Position numbers and translations under genes: made by a program. Below are positions 35,165 to 47,699 of a stretch of DNA of 64,000 nucleotides, piece by piece (the first letter of the stretch is position 1; each line of letters opens with the position of its first letter). This stretch comes from Brachionus rotundiformis (taxonomy: Eukaryota; Rotifera; Eurotatoria; Ploima; Brachionidae): contig JAESIW010000137.1 in NCBI GenBank assembly GCA_016802295.1, forward strand, positions 6,271,707-6,335,706, written 5' to 3'. The notes below the pieces were generated by a model that did no database searches, was not told where the DNA came from, and saw only the letters and a program-made list of their open reading frames with translations.

Positions 35165-35560
35165 ATATTAAATAAAATAAAAGACAAAATTTTTAACGAA
35201 TTTGAACTGTTCTAAAATAAAAAAAAATAAAATAATTTTTTTAGAATACATAAAAAAAAAAAATTTTAAAAACACGCGAGTTAAACAATTCTAAAAAAAT
35301 TACAACTCGAACGAACACAAAAACCAACGAACAACAACACCAACAAACAACAACTCCAACACTAACGAACATCAACTACAACACCAACCACTTCCAACTA
35401 CAACTCCAATAAAATTAGTAACCCCAACACCAACCATCTCCAACTCCAATAAAATTAATAACTCCAACACCAACGAACAACAACTACAACACCAACTAAC
35501 TTCAATTTTACTAATTTTATTTTTCTTAATAAATCTTTTATTGAATTCATATGCCATCTT
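35165..35560 (+). repeat. CAA/ACC-rich direct repeat, copy A
   Basis: Starts with agacaaaatttttaac and gaactgttct, passes through an A-rich stretch and acacgcgag, then a long caac/ccaac-rich tract, and ends near ttaataaatct. The same order of landmarks recurs at 39420-39760. Confidence 0.6.
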
Positions 35561-35599
35561 ATTAGGCTAATCTTTTTTATTAAGAAAGATACCTAATAA

Positions 35600-35850
35600 A
35601 ATGTTAAGATATTTCTGCGAAATAAATTCAAAATTATTAGTATATATATTTGTTTTTTAAATTTTTAAATTTCAAAATATTTTATAAATCATTTTTTTTA
35701 TTAAGATTAAGGAATAAAGTATCAAAAATCAAAATGTAGTTTGTATATTTAAGTGCTTTTACTAGTTTATAGCCAGTTGATAAGATTAGATAGTATTTAT
35801 ATATTAATACTTAAAAAGCTATAGTTTAGAAGGAGTCAGCTTAAGATAAG
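35600..35850. other. AT-rich spacer
   Basis: Nothing recognised. Confidence 0.4.
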
Positions 35851-36480
35851 AAGCTTATTCCGTAACTGCTAGGTCCGCACTGGTCTTAAGCGTCATTTTT
35901 CTAATGGCCACCAGTCTGTGAATTCCGCTTCCATCTTTTAATTGAGATCGGAACTTGAATGCCACTCGCCCGGGTCGACGCGGTCTTTCCGTTTAGACCC
36001 TCGTGGGTTACACAGTGCTAGGTTATGTTGTCATGGAGACAGATAGCTAATGATGCCTGTGTTGATCTCGGCAAATCCATTTTGTTCGTTTATGACACGA
36101 ACTTAATGGTGGCCATTAAAAATTGATTGGAGCGGAATTCATCTTTTATCTTACCATACAGAAGAAGGATTCCCGTGGAACGGAATACCTACCTTTAAGC
36201 TGCTTGATGGGCTCGGGCTCACATTCGTTTCGTCAAACAGAAACTCTCTTATAGAGTCCTGTTAGCGGACTTTTAACTCTTGGTGGTTCTCATAACCAGC
36301 ATGTTACGGTTCTAATAACAGCGTATCGGGTAACAATTAAGAGTTTGAGTTAGAATATGAAGGGCACCCCGTCGAGAACAAAGCAGCATCGATTCAGTAG
36401 ACAGAAATCGGAACTGGAATGGATAGCTTCAATTCTTCGAGTGGATTTTGAATTATCTTTTGTAAATAGTAATAGTTTGT
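35850..36480. repeat. GC-richer island, probable repeat of unknown class
   Basis: Its composition differs sharply from the surrounding DNA, with tracts such as cgcccgggtcgacgcgg near 35968. It contains an inverted pair, atggccaccag near 35904 and ggtggccatt near 36110, each followed by a gaattccgct-type motif. There is no long ORF and no match to rRNA or a known TE domain by eye. It could be an LTR or untranslated region of a retroelement. Confidence 0.4.
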
Positions 36481-36969
36481 GTATGGTCGTTTGTTTATCA
36501 TCTACGGCGGATAGATAGTGGTCAATTCAGCTCATCAAGAACTTTTGATTGGAATAGTGAGATTAACTCATGATTTTTCATTCTTCTTATCTTTTTATGT
36601 TAGAAAAATTATCTTAAAAAAAAAATCTTTGCGCATTTTATTAAATTTCTCTCTGATTGAGTTCAGTCCGATACCTGGAAGTAGATATTGGAGTAATTTT
36701 TTGTAAAATGGACTATAACTATTCATTTTCTATAGTCATGCAAAGCCTTCCTTTCTTTCTATTTTGAGTTAAAGATGATTTTCATTTTTAGGAGTTGTCA
36801 ATGTATTATATTCAACAAAAAATCTATATTTATTCAATCAATATTCATCAAATGATCTGTTTACGTCAAATTTAATCGAAAAATCTCATTTTTGTACAGT
36901 TAATTGTATTGAATTTTACTTTTTTAAATGTTAATATATTTATTTTAATAAAAATATTCAAAAAAACTA

Positions 36970-37074
36970 AAAATTTCATATAATTTTTTGAAAATTTCAT
37001 ATAATTTTTTGAAAATTTCATATAATTTTTTGAAAATTTCATATAATTTTTTGAAAATTTCATATAATTTTTTG
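36970..37074. repeat. Minisatellite, five 21-bp units
   Basis: Five exact tandem copies of a 21-bp unit containing aaaatttcatataattttt. It creates a spurious repetitive ORF on the minus strand. Confidence 0.95.
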
Positions 37075-37251
37075 AAAAACTTTTGAGAGGATTTGAAAAA
37101 CCTTTAGTTAAGTTTTGACCATTTCATTCATGAAAATTATCAATCGAATTTATAAGAAAAATAATTAAATTAAATTATTATGACAGATTTTTAAATTACT
37201 TTTTTAAAAATACTTAAATTTAAACAAACTATTGAACATTAACATATCGCG

Positions 37252-39141
37252 ATGAATAATTTGATTGATTCTCAAAATTCGACAAACTCTGATTCCGATT
37301 CTCAGAAGCAACAAGCAATAATTAACTTTGCTTACTCTGAATTAATAATTAATAGTAATTTTTAACCTTGAGCTTAGAATTTTCATCTAATTTGATTTAA
37401 AACAACGGTGATAACAAAGTTATTTAAGAACCGCAAAGTGTAAATTCTGCTCGAAAACCATTACGGATTCAAAAAATAATACTTCAAATTTATTCGACAT
37501 TTAAAATATTGCGACAAGGAAGCCTATGATGAATTTCAATGCAGGAAAGCACAACGAAATGAAGCATTTTATAACGACCAAAAAAAATGTTTGACAGCAG
37601 AAGTTATCAATGATTTTATTTTTAAATATTTGATTATTGGATGTGGTTTACCTTATCGTTTAGTTGAATGTGAAGCGTTCCATTCTTTTATGTCACTTAT
37701 TTGTAAAAAATGGAAACCCACATCGCGGACAAATTTATTAAAATTGCAAGATAAAGCTTTAGGCCAAATGAATAACAGATTACTAACCAAAATACGGTTT
37801 GCTTCGCTAACTATAGATGTTTGGACAGATCAACGATTACGGTCGTTTCTTGGAATGACAATTCATTTTATAGACGAAAATTTCGAATTTAAAACATACG
37901 TTCTTCGTTGTAAAAGCATTATCTCAACGACTGGAACCGGCATTAAAAGAGAAATTGAAAACATTATTGACGAGTTCGGGATTCGTGAAAAGTTGGTCAG
38001 AATTGTAACCGATAATGGTTCAAATATGGTCAAAATGGGCAGGCTAATGAATCTCGTCGGTGAAGATGAATTTGATCTTGATGATAGGATAGCTGAAGAA
38101 AGTGAAACTGATACTGAAGGCGAAGTTACAAACTCTGAAGATGAAATTGATCAAAATGTAAATATTATTGAAAATGAACTATTGTTGAACTCAGGATTGA
38201 TGCATTTGAGATCCTTTGCACATTCTCTCCAACTTGTGGTAAAAAAAAGCGTTATAAAAATCAACAACGTTAAAAGAATAATCAAAAAATGCACAAAGAT
38301 TTCAGCAAAGTACTGGCAGAAAAAAGATTTCGCCTCGTACTTGGTAGAGAGAAACTATAACTCAATTCCAAAACCAATAAAAGTACGATGGAATAGTGAG
38401 ATTAAGTGCTTACGGGCCATTTGTAAAATAAAATTGATCGATTTAAATGAAGCACTTAATTTTATTGACAATCAAGGCTTAATTTTGAGTCAAAATGAAC
38501 ATTCAAGATTCGCTGAAATAGCATTTTAACCATTCTAGTTTGTTACTAATGAAATTCAAGGCGACCAGTACTCGACTCTTAGTCTTGTTATACCAAGTTT
38601 GTTACAGATAATACAACATTTGGATAATTTCAGACTTGTCAATAATAGTCTAAAAGATTTCTTAAATGAATTAAAGAAAGAAATCACATCAAGATTCAGT
38701 GAAGTATTAGACTTTAAAAATAAGAATACGGTAGACTATTCATGGTACATCTCTACTTTTTTGGATCCCTTATTTAAAAACGAATGGCTCACTATTTCTA
38801 ATTTAAATTCAGATGAAAAGCTTTTGTTTAAAAGGCGCTTGGAAGATCAATTATTTAATGAATGGAAAAAAATAGCAAGTCCAGAAAGAAATGAAATTAT
38901 TTCAAATGAAAACAATCCAATACAGTGTACTTCAAACGAAGCAACCAAAAAGTCGAGACCATTAAGTACAATAAGCACAGACTCAGAAGCAAGTCTGCTA
39001 AAATCGCCAACAAAACGACGGAAGTTTTTCAGCTTTTTAAATAAGAGCACTTTAACAGTTGAAGAGAACGACGACAAAACCAAATTTAAAAAGGAATTAG
39101 AAGAATACAAAAATGCCAGTTTTAGCGAAGATGATGGATGA
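37252..39141 (+). pseudogene. hAT (BED zinc finger) transposase, broken
   Basis: Starts near ATG 37252. A BED-type finger (CKFCSKTITDSKNNTSNL, then RHLKYC after a frame change) spans about 37435-37520. The catalytic domain in 37591-38529 shows IDVWTDQRLRSFLGMTIHF, the IVTDNGSNMVK motif, a SFAHSLQLVVKKS segment and VRWNSE. Two in-frame stops (38527-38529 and 38536-38538) precede STLSLVIPSLLQIIQHL and an open frame to 39141. The C-terminal dimerisation domain is truncated. A subterminal array and right end follow at 39225-39326; no left end is recognised. Confidence 0.88.
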
Positions 39142-39224
39142 TGAGTTTTATTAAGTGAATTAAAAAAATTTAATCCCTTCGACAAAAAAAATCACAAGCT
39201 AACCTCAAAAAAAATTAAAAAAAA

Positions 39225-39326
39225 TTAAGTCATTGACTTGACTTGACTTATGACTTGTGACTTAAAAACAACTCTGGTTTAAAGTCAAAGTCCTGACTTG
39301 ACTTTTTTTTAGTCATAGTGGCAACT
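39225..39326. repeat. hAT subterminal repeats and right terminus
   Basis: A cluster of TGACTTG/CAAGTCA heptamers bounded by ttaagtca and tgacttaa. The complement of the end reads GTTGCCACTATGACT, typical of hAT termini (CAGNGTTGCCAC...). A related block occurs at 61914-61957. Likely transposase-binding sites. Confidence 0.65.
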
Positions 39327-39419
39327 TACTTAATCAATTTTATTTTAAATAAAAGGTAAAAAAGGAAAATAAATGAAGGGAAAAAATATTAAAAGAAAAT
39401 TCTTTATTAATTAAAATAG

Positions 39420-39760
39420 CTTGAATAATATTTAAAAATAATAAAGTAAAAAAAAAAAAGACAAAATTTTTAACTAATAGGAACTGTTCTCAAAAAAAAT
39501 ATAATCAAAATTAACATTTACCATGATGAAAAAAAAAGATTAAAACACACGAATTAGATAATCCACAAACAACTGCAACACCAACAACATTAATTACATC
39601 GACATCAACATCATTAAACACCATTACCAACGAACTACTACAACTTCATATAACATCATACTCCAACACCAAAGAACAACATCAACATCAACATAACTCA
39701 ATTTTTTTAAATTTTTTTTAATTTTATATTTATTAATAAATCTATATATGATTAGATATG
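39420..39760 (+). repeat. CAA/ACC-rich direct repeat, copy B
   Basis: Shares the landmark order of copy A (35165-35560) in the same orientation. The two copies flank the hAT remnant, but they are diverged and could belong to two insertions. Confidence 0.55.
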
Positions 39761-39779
39761 GTATTTTATCAAAAATATT

Positions 39780-40450
39780 ATTTTTTGCTAGAAGAGCAAA
39801 TATTAATTCTTCATTGTTGGATCCCAACAAGCCTCCCCTGCTTAAATAAGTACCTCCGGGACTCAACATAAGAATCAATTCTTAATCAATTAATAAATAG
39901 CACGGTTCCGGCAATGACTTGATTAGCTCGATGATATTCGGAATGTCCTGTAGCTCATCTTTAATTTTGTTGACTGCAAACTTGTATTCACTTTTGAGAT
40001 TCCCTACTAAGAGCTGTGAAGAAGGGTTCACAATCTTGTTCATTGTCGAGATGTTTTGATTTTTCGCCAAAAGGATCTCTGAAACATATCCTGTTTACAC
40101 TAGTACAATTAGTGTAAATTCTGATTTTTTTCTTGATAATCTTGAAATTTTTTTAAGGGTGCTTGAGTACGGCAAGAGGTCGCTTCCTAAGAGACAATCA
40201 ACCATTAGATTCTTTAAGACCAACAGTTTTGTAGATATTTCTTTAATAAAGAGATGGGCTATATCCATTACAAAATTTCTCTTTGATCGGCTTATCTTTG
40301 ATGCCAGGTAAAAATCGATCCATTATTAAATCATCCCTCGAAATTGACTCGTTTTCAAAAGAGTCGCGAGCTTGTTTTTCAAATTCCCAATAAATTTAAA
40401 AAGGTTTTCATGTTCTTGTTGGGATCTGCTAACAAAGTTCATGATCGGAT
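39780..40450 (-). pseudogene. Ty3/gypsy gag remnant (minus strand)
   Basis: Minus-strand frames give NFVSRSQQEHENLFKF near 40430, ESISRDDLIMDRFLPGIKD and KPIKEKFCNGY near 40330-40270, and a shorter open frame at 40070-39882. The pattern QEHE..F...L...AR...(E)..RD..I...F..GI.D...K is that of gypsy gag proteins. Many stops are present. It is in opposite orientation to the gag fragment at 34450. Confidence 0.65.
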
Positions 40451-40454
40451 CATG

Positions 40455-40571
40455 GGTTGACTGGTGACGAACAAACAGTCTCATCATTGCTAAAACATCA
40501 AGATTTAACCAAATTATCTGATTTGATTAACATCTTAGAACCTTTCGAATATGTAACAGATCTATCCAAGG
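40455..40571 (+). pseudogene. Second hAT transposase fragment
   Basis: The plus-strand frame contains LTKLSDLINILEPFEYVTDLSK, which resembles the L..L..IL.PFE..T..LS helix that precedes the STISLVIP block in hAT transposases. It ends at AAG|GTAAGA, a splice-donor-like site. It is unrelated in detail to the hAT at 37252. Confidence 0.55.
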
Positions 40572-40899
40572 TAAGATTTGCTTTTTTTGAAAGATTTATT
40601 AAAAAATTAGATATTAAAGTATTTTTTAGTTAAGTAATTAACTCAAATTTTTTTAGATAAAAAAAGTATACATTTTAATAATTAGAAAATTCTTTTTTTT
40701 ATTTATTTAAAAAAGGAAAGTAATCAGTATCAAAAAAATATGTTTTACAAAAAAGAGTTCATAAATAATAATATAAAAAACTGAAGAAAACCAAGTCTTC
40801 AGTATGAATACAAAAGAGTTCACTGTAAATATTATGAGAAGTCTTTACAATTTCTTGATAGATTCAGCTAATCGATTCGTAGTTTCTGAAAAATATATA

Positions 40900-42480
40900 T
40901 CTATTCTGTATCAAAATCTATGAAAAAAACTAGCTTAAAGTATTTTCGATTGATTTCTGATAATAGTACAAGTAAAGTTGGACAATTTTTAAGTAAAATT
41001 GATTTTACCTTTATTCATAAACTTTCCGGAATAGAAGATAAATGGAATTTTGTTAAAGATAATATTTTGCTGTCTATTGATAAATGCTGTCCATTAAAAA
41101 AAGTAAAAGATAGGAATAATCAAAAATGTCCTTGGTTTGATTCTGAATTAAGAACCTTAAGAAACTATAGGGATTTTTGCTATCATAATTATTTGAATTG
41201 TAAGGATATAATTAATTTAAATGATTAAAGGGAAGCTAGAAGAGATTTCAAAAAACTCAACCGTCAGAAAATGAAACTATATTTTGAGTCTAAATCCTCA
41301 AAAGATTTCAAAAATTCCAAAAAATTCTGGAATTTTTATAAGTCATCAATTAAAACTAGAGGAGATGTTGATCTTGACAGTTTTCCAGAAGAACTATTTT
41401 GGGATGATTTAAAGGTTAAGAATCCCGTTAATCAAGTTGAGATGTTTAGCAGCTGCTTTGCATCCATTACGACTTCATCTTTTTCCGGTGAACATGACTC
41501 AGCTTAATTTATTTTGACGGTTTTAAAGAGTTAATTTAATAAATGCTTTCTAACACCTGGTTTTTCATTTCATGAGTTTTCTATTAATGAAATAAAAGTA
41601 GCTTTAAATGAATTACCATCTTCTAGCTCACCTGGATATATTGGTATTCATCCTAAGATACTAAACGGTCTACCAGAACTTTTTGCCCCCTTACTTCTTT
41701 TTCTATATAAAGAATGCTTGAGATTAAAATCAATTCCTGATGACTGGAAGTTAGCTATTGTCAATCCTTTATTTAAAAATAAAGATAATAAATCAGATAT
41801 TAATAACTAGAGGGCTATTTCAAGATAGATTTTTAATGGACAGGATGGATTCAGACCTGGGCATTCATGTCAGATCTTCGTCTCTTGAAATTATTTCACT
41901 ATGGATTTGACTATAATTCTTTAGTTTATCTTTCAAATTATTTTGTCAATAGATCTCAAATAGTTCATCTTCGAAACGAAAGATCAAAACCTACAGCTTT
42001 AAAGTTTGGTGTTCCACAAGGTTCAGTTCTAGGTCCTCTTCTTTTTCTGATTCTTATTAATGACTTTCGTTATTTCATTAAGAAAATTTGACATAAAAAT
42101 TTTTGCTGATGACACTACGATTAGTCAGTCTGAAAAGGAAAGTGTTTTAAAAAAATTTTCGGGTACCATCCACAATCTTAGTGATTGGTGTTATTTTAAC
42201 AAGGTTGATATAAATTGGTCAAAACCTATTGTATGATCTTTTCAAATAGAAAAACTATTATCCCCAAAATGATTAATGTTTGTGGAAATGAAATAAAAGT
42301 TGTCGATGACACATAAAAGAATAGGTTAAAAATTGATAAATCTTAATTTTTCTAATTTTGCATGTAGTATCTCATTAGTTGTGGATAAAAAATTATTCAG
42401 CATTAAAAGACTATTCTATCTATCAACATCTCTAAAAATACAGTTTTTTGAGAATTTTTTAAGAAATTGATTTATAGATC
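40900..42480 (+). pseudogene. LINE (jockey/CR1-like) polymerase remnant
   Basis: The order of motifs is that of non-LTR ORF2 proteins: a linker after the endonuclease (KCPWFDSELRTLRNYRDF), SSPGYIGIHPKIL near 41630, DDWKLAIVNPLFK near 41740, DGFRPGHSC near 41845, the catalytic region FGVPQGSVLGPLLFLILIND (about 42008), and FADDTTISQ near 42100. An IDKSLNF.. to KLFSIKRLFYLSTSLKIQFF tail runs to about 42480. Internal deletion, stops and frame changes are present. The endonuclease is missing at the 5' side. Confidence 0.85.
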
Positions 42481-44255
42481 AAAATTATTAGGAAACCAAA
42501 GGTTTTGCTAAAAATTTAGGATAAATCAGAAAGAACATTGAAATATTTTTCATTAACTCAGGAAAAGATTTTGATTAAAAAGAAGATTTTTAATAAGATT
42601 ACGATCTAGCTCTAACGAGGAATAGATTAAAAATAAAAGTAAGTCTTTAATTCGATAGAATATATAGGGGTTAATATTTACAAATCAAAAGGTAGAATAA
42701 AATATATTCTTATTAATTGAATTTTTTTTTATTTTGTAATTTATCCTTATAAAATAACAACTAATAATTTAATGTACTCTAAATTAAATAAAAAGGTTTT
42801 TATTAATTTTTTCTAAAACGATAAATTGTAAAAAAGAGCTTAAAATTAAAAACATAATAAGGAATTAAAAAGAAATTATTTTAAGTCTACCATTCATTTT
42901 TGAATTTTGATCTTAATAATAAAAATAAAAAATTATTTATTTTTTAGTCTGCATTAAAAAAAAATTTTACTTGCTTCATTAAATTTGAAACGATCATTAA
43001 AAATTTGGCTCTCATTTTCCAGCATTCCAAACAGATATCGCTTACGCCATAAATTTTTCATTTCTTTTTTATCTTATTTTAAAATGTATTTTTTTTCTTT
43101 TATATTAAAAAAATATTTAAACAAATATATAAACCAATGTTTTCTATTTTTTGTTTAAAGTTTTCATATTCATTTGGATATTTAGCTTTAAATAAATAAA
43201 TTTTGAAAAATAAAAAATAAAATCAATTATTATTACATTTAACTTTTAGTTCAATAGTTTTCAATCTTTCGATAAATATTGGATACTCTTAAAATTAAAA
43301 TTATATCTAATTTTTAAAGAATCGATTGTAAGTTTTTGAAAATTTGTTATTATATTCGCAATAAATTCCTTTTGATGATATAAAATTCGGTGAAAATTTA
43401 CAAATATACCTTTATTTATTGACACTGAATATAAATACAATTCCTCAATGCTTTTAATTTTATCGCTCATTCTTTGAATATTTGAGAATTTTATCTACAA
43501 ATTTTGTCAATTATTTTTGGTCTTTAAATGAAAATTTATCCTATATCTTAGGTCACCTCGAATATAAAGAGGATATTTTTAAAAAAAGGTTAAACAAAAA
43601 GAAAATTATTAAATATTTATATGACTTCGTCAGGTTAAAAATATCCTAGAAAGACATATTTAAATTGATGATAAATGAAAAATAAATAATTTAAAAAATC
43701 TAACTTAAGTAATTTATTAAGCTAAATTTTGGAAAAATTAATTAAATAGTAAAATAATAATTTATTATAAGCTATTAAGATGGCGATTATTTAAGTGATT
43801 TGTGATGATTATGCTAGTGTACTAGTAATATAGAAAGTACCGGTTATTTGTCCTCAATCTAGTAGCTAGTTAGTCTAACTCAACTGATTGATTGCTGGCG
43901 CCAAGTTAAGAGATATATAAATAGTTAATTTAAATAAATAGAGAGAGAGTTTTTGTTGAATATAAAAATTTTGTTTTCTTTTATGAGGCCTGTGAGGCTT
44001 GTGGATAGTTAAAAGTGGATCGTTATTTAATAATTTTATTATTTTTTATTTAAATAAAATAAAGCGACTATTTATAATAATTCGCCCTAATTCCCACTAC
44101 TATGTCAAAAATATCCAGTCAATTTACTCGGAAACAATTTATATTTTTAAAATTTAACTTTACTATTTATTTTATTATATCATCAACTACCGTAAACTCT
44201 TACACAATAATGAATGCATCTAAACTTGACTGCCATCGTTAGCAAAGAACTTATA
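42481..44255. other. AT-rich region without recognised gene
   Basis: ORFs such as 43261-43470 on the minus strand show no family motif. Segment 43776-44100 is less AT-rich, with a tatataaata box and aataaaataaag, and could be an LTR or promoter, but no partner was found. Confidence 0.4.
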
Positions 44256-44261
44256 ACAAAA

Positions 44262-44345
44262 AAATGGCTCTCGCATTAACCTTCTTAATACATCAGAAGA
44301 ACGCAATCTGGACATCATTCTTACGCCTGATTTTAAGTTCAACTC
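44262..44345 (+). pseudogene. Short LINE RT fragment
   Basis: The plus-strand frame reads TSEERNLDIILTPDFKFNSH, matching the E+DLGV.I..DLKF..H block found after the catalytic box in jockey/CR1 polymerases. Confidence 0.7.
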
Positions 44346-44989
44346 ACATACCTGATTTGTTCCATACAAACTATGTGATTGTGGTATTTGATAGTATTTT
44401 CAGGCGAATAATATAAATAGATAATTATGAAAATAAAAGAAATAAAAACAAAGATTAAAAATTTGTCAAAAACTCTTTGATTTAATTTATTATATGATTC
44501 TTTTTTTTTAGTTTTATCTTTAACTTAAAGATTTAAAAAAGATGTTTATTAAATTAATGAGATTTAAAACTGTTTTTATTCAATTATCTTGATTGCAAAA
44601 GAGTACTCAAGATAGGGTTTTATTTATTTTATTTCTATTATTATATTTATTTTATTATTTTATTTTCAATATTAATAAAACTTTGAAACTAAATAAAAAA
44701 ATTTGGTGCCATTGTCTTTTCTTGCAGTTTGCTAAATAACCGCGAATTACTTTTTGCTATTATTAACTGTATCTTTTTTGAATTAATTATCTGAAGAATT
44801 TTAATTCAGTCATCAATTTAATCAATCTAAAGTTTAGATAAAATTTATACTTAATCTCTTAGCCAATAAAAAGAATCATATTAAAGTGATTACTTAACTA
44901 GGTTTTTCTATAATCTTGAATCTAAAAAATATACTTAAGGATAAAAATTTAATTATTAGATATAATATCTAGAGTACTGTGTTACTAGG

Positions 44990-45176
44990 CCTTTACTTAT
45001 AAACGACCACTGGGATAGTAGCGCCGTCTCGACTCCAAGTTTCAAAGACACCCACACGCTAACCTTTTATCTTTTTTCTTTGATCACTATAAAACAGCTA
45101 TCATAGACGACTTCCTTTTTAAGTCGTCTCCGCAAGCCTGCTTGCAGTAACTTATTACTATTATTATTATTATTAG
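44990..45176 (+). repeat. LINE 3' end with two hairpins and ATT tail
   Basis: A GC-richer segment ends with stem GACGACTT/AAGTCGTC (45106-45113 with 45121-45128), stem GCAAGC/GCTTGC (45132-45145) and an ATT microsatellite tail. A related pair of stems next to an ATT tract lies at 56598-56701 on the opposite strand, with paired base changes. Inference: the 3' UTR hairpins recognised by a LINE reverse transcriptase, shared by a LINE or SINE family. Confidence 0.6.
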
Positions 45177-45257
45177 TTAGTTAGCTCCCCATCTTATTTA
45201 CGTATCAGTTAAGCAATGTTTAAAATAAGACATTTTACTTATTATTTAATTTTAGTT

Positions 45258-45841
45258 GGGGTTGTGAAGTTTATTTCAATTCGATCGTTTCAATTCACAA
45301 AAATTTGAATAACTTTTTTACTATGAGGAATAATTTAGTTCTGTAAAATGCTTTAAGTTTAAACAACTTTGCTTATTCCGAAAATATATGTCTGCAAAAA
45401 CTCTGCAAAGTAATGCACAATTGATTTGTATACTTTTTAATGGCGTGCAAAATGCATAAAATTGCAGAGTATTTTGCAGACTTATTTTATTGAATTAAGC
45501 AAATTTGCTTATAATTAGCAAAGTAAAATTTTTGATCAAATTTCATGCGCTCAATCTTGCTCAAACATTTTTAGATGCGCAATTAAATTTCATCGCTGAT
45601 TTTTTATTCTTTTAACATTTCAGAGCTTTATTTTCAAACTTTTGAAAAAAAGGATTGTAATTTCTAAAAATGCAATGAAATTTAATTGCGCATCTAAAAA
45701 TGTTAGAGCAAGACTGAGCGCCTGAAATTTGATCAAAAATTTTTCTTTGCTTTATAATTGAGCATTTTATAGAACTAAATTATCTCTTTTAGTAAAATAG
45801 TTATTTAAGTTTTTCTGAATTGAAATCAACTTCACAACCCC
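45258..45841. mobile_element. 584-bp foldback MITE with perfect 9-bp target duplication
   Basis: The element starts GGGGTTGTGAAGTT and ends AACTTCACAACCCC. It is flanked exactly by attttagtt on both sides (45249-45257 and 45842-45850). Inverted similarity extends over 100 bp from each end. A second, inner inverted repeat lies around gcgcaattaaatttcat near 45580 and its complement near 45675, so almost the whole element can fold on itself. The 9-bp duplication fits Mutator-like elements. Confidence 0.9.
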
Positions 45842-46338
45842 ATTTTAGTTAATAATTCTAACTTTTACTATTAGTTAAAATTGATCTATTCAATATACTT
45901 TGTTTTCAAGATTTTTAATAGACAGTTAAAGTTTTTTTTCAGTATGCAAACCTGAATTAATTCATATTTTATTAGTTTGAGTATAATTAAAAATTTATCA
46001 ATAAGAAAACCGTCAAAAAACAATCAAAAGAGCTTCAAAAGAAGGGGATAAACGATTATCTAAACTTTAAAAAGATTCATTATTTAAGAATATTTTTTTC
46101 TTAAAATTTAAAAATAAATCTTGAATCATCAAGAAGATTTTTTTTATCTTAGTGAAAAAAAACAAAATGACTTTTTTGAGTTTTAAATTAATTTGAAAAG
46201 AAAAAAATCGACTTTTTATTTTAATTTGTAGAAAATTAAAATTTTTTAAAAATTTGAACAAAATATAATATGGTTGCTTTTTACATTAGTAAATATTAAG
46301 TTTTAAGTAATTTTCAAAAGGAAAAATATCAATTGGAA

Positions 46339-46605
46339 ATGGACCGGTTTTGTGATGAGATATGCAAAGAAATTGAAGATTTCATCCAAGGCATTATTTA
46401 ATTATTTTAATCTGAAAATTTATTTTTATTTTTTCTAAGATTCTTGTCATTTGTGCCATTTATCAACCATTTGGGCCAGAGAAATCACAGGTGTTTAGTT
46501 GTTTACTTAAGATTAAATTAAATAACGAATTAATTGTATTAAGATCTTTCAGTAGTTGAGTCTAGCGGAGGATTTTTTAAAATTGGTTTTTGTAGCATTT
46601 TATGA
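46339..46605 (+). CDS. Candidate three-exon microprotein gene
   Basis: Exons 46339-46390, 46440-46490 and 46544-46605 keep one frame through two phase-1 introns (49 and 53 bp) and give 54 residues. The product starts MDRFCDEICKEIEDFIQ, then CHLCHLSTIWARE (a CxxC pair), and ends at TGA 46603-46605, followed closely by aaataaaa. The first intron would be GC-AG, the second GT-AG. The exons are richer in G/C than the flanks. No family recognised. It could also be exons of a longer gene or a chance alignment of splice-like sites. Confidence 0.35.
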
Positions 46606-47699
46606 ACATTACAAATAAAAATATTTTTAATCTTTTAACATTTTTAAATCGAAAAATTAAAAAAATTGGATAAAATAATAAATTTTTAAAAAAATTTTAA
46701 AAGAAAATAAAATTATTATCATGCTTTTATTAATTTATTCTAAAACATCATTATCTTAAGTCCATAGAAGATGTTTAAAATTATTATGTTACTTAGTTCT
46801 AGTAGTTCTAGAAGTATAAAATAATAATGTATAAGAGATGATAATTGAATTTAATTTAGTAATTTTCATAATTGACAACTGTGTTTTGAATTTTTGTATC
46901 TTTTTTTATTTTGTTCTTTTTCAATTATTTTTTATTGTTTTTGAGGCTTGGAACTTTTATATAATAGAATAAAAATAATAATAAATAATTGAAATATTTT
47001 TTTATTAATTTAATCAATAATTTGAATTTATTTCAAGATAATAAAGACATTTTTATATATGTTAAGACATCATTAGTAATCATTGAATTTAAAGACTATT
47101 AATGAGAAAAAAATAATTAAAATAAATTTAAATGATATGCTTTGTTTAGGAATTATATTTTTAAAATAATCTCAAAGGTTATTATTTTATTTTAAAAGAT
47201 ATCAAAAGAAAATTATATAATAATGGATTAGTTTTATTTTAGGAAACGAAATGCCTCGATCTAATTTTATTAGGAAAATTTAAACTAGTTTTTTTGTTAT
47301 GATTAATTTTAAAGCTTTCCTTATTCTTGAGATAAAAATTCATTTTAAAAAAAGATTTTTTTTCATTTCTTTTAAATTTCTAAAAATGAACAATATAATT
47401 GAAAGTAAAATAGATGAAATATTATTTTATTTGACGATATTAAAAAATGGTATTTATCTTTAACAAATCTACACAATTGTAAACTTTTAAATTAAGATTT
47501 TGAGGAATCACTTGAAATTGTAAACAATTCCCATGAAAATTTGTGTAAAAAAATCAATTTTATTAATTTTAAATGATTTAATGATTATCTAAAAAGTAAC
47601 ACTTATTGGAAATCAAATTGATAATGATGTTATGTTAAAACTACATGGTAAGAATATTTAATTAAATTTTATCTTTAATTTATTTTAATTTTTAGAAAA

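Noticed and set aside
36872..37063. Repetitive minus-strand ORF (MKFSKNY repeats), superficially CRISPR-like periodicity
   Set aside because: Product of five exact tandem 21-bp units with no spacers; a minisatellite.
43776..44100. LTR-like segment with TATA and AATAAA motifs
   Set aside because: No TG...CA ends, no partner LTR and no adjacent gag or PBS could be shown.
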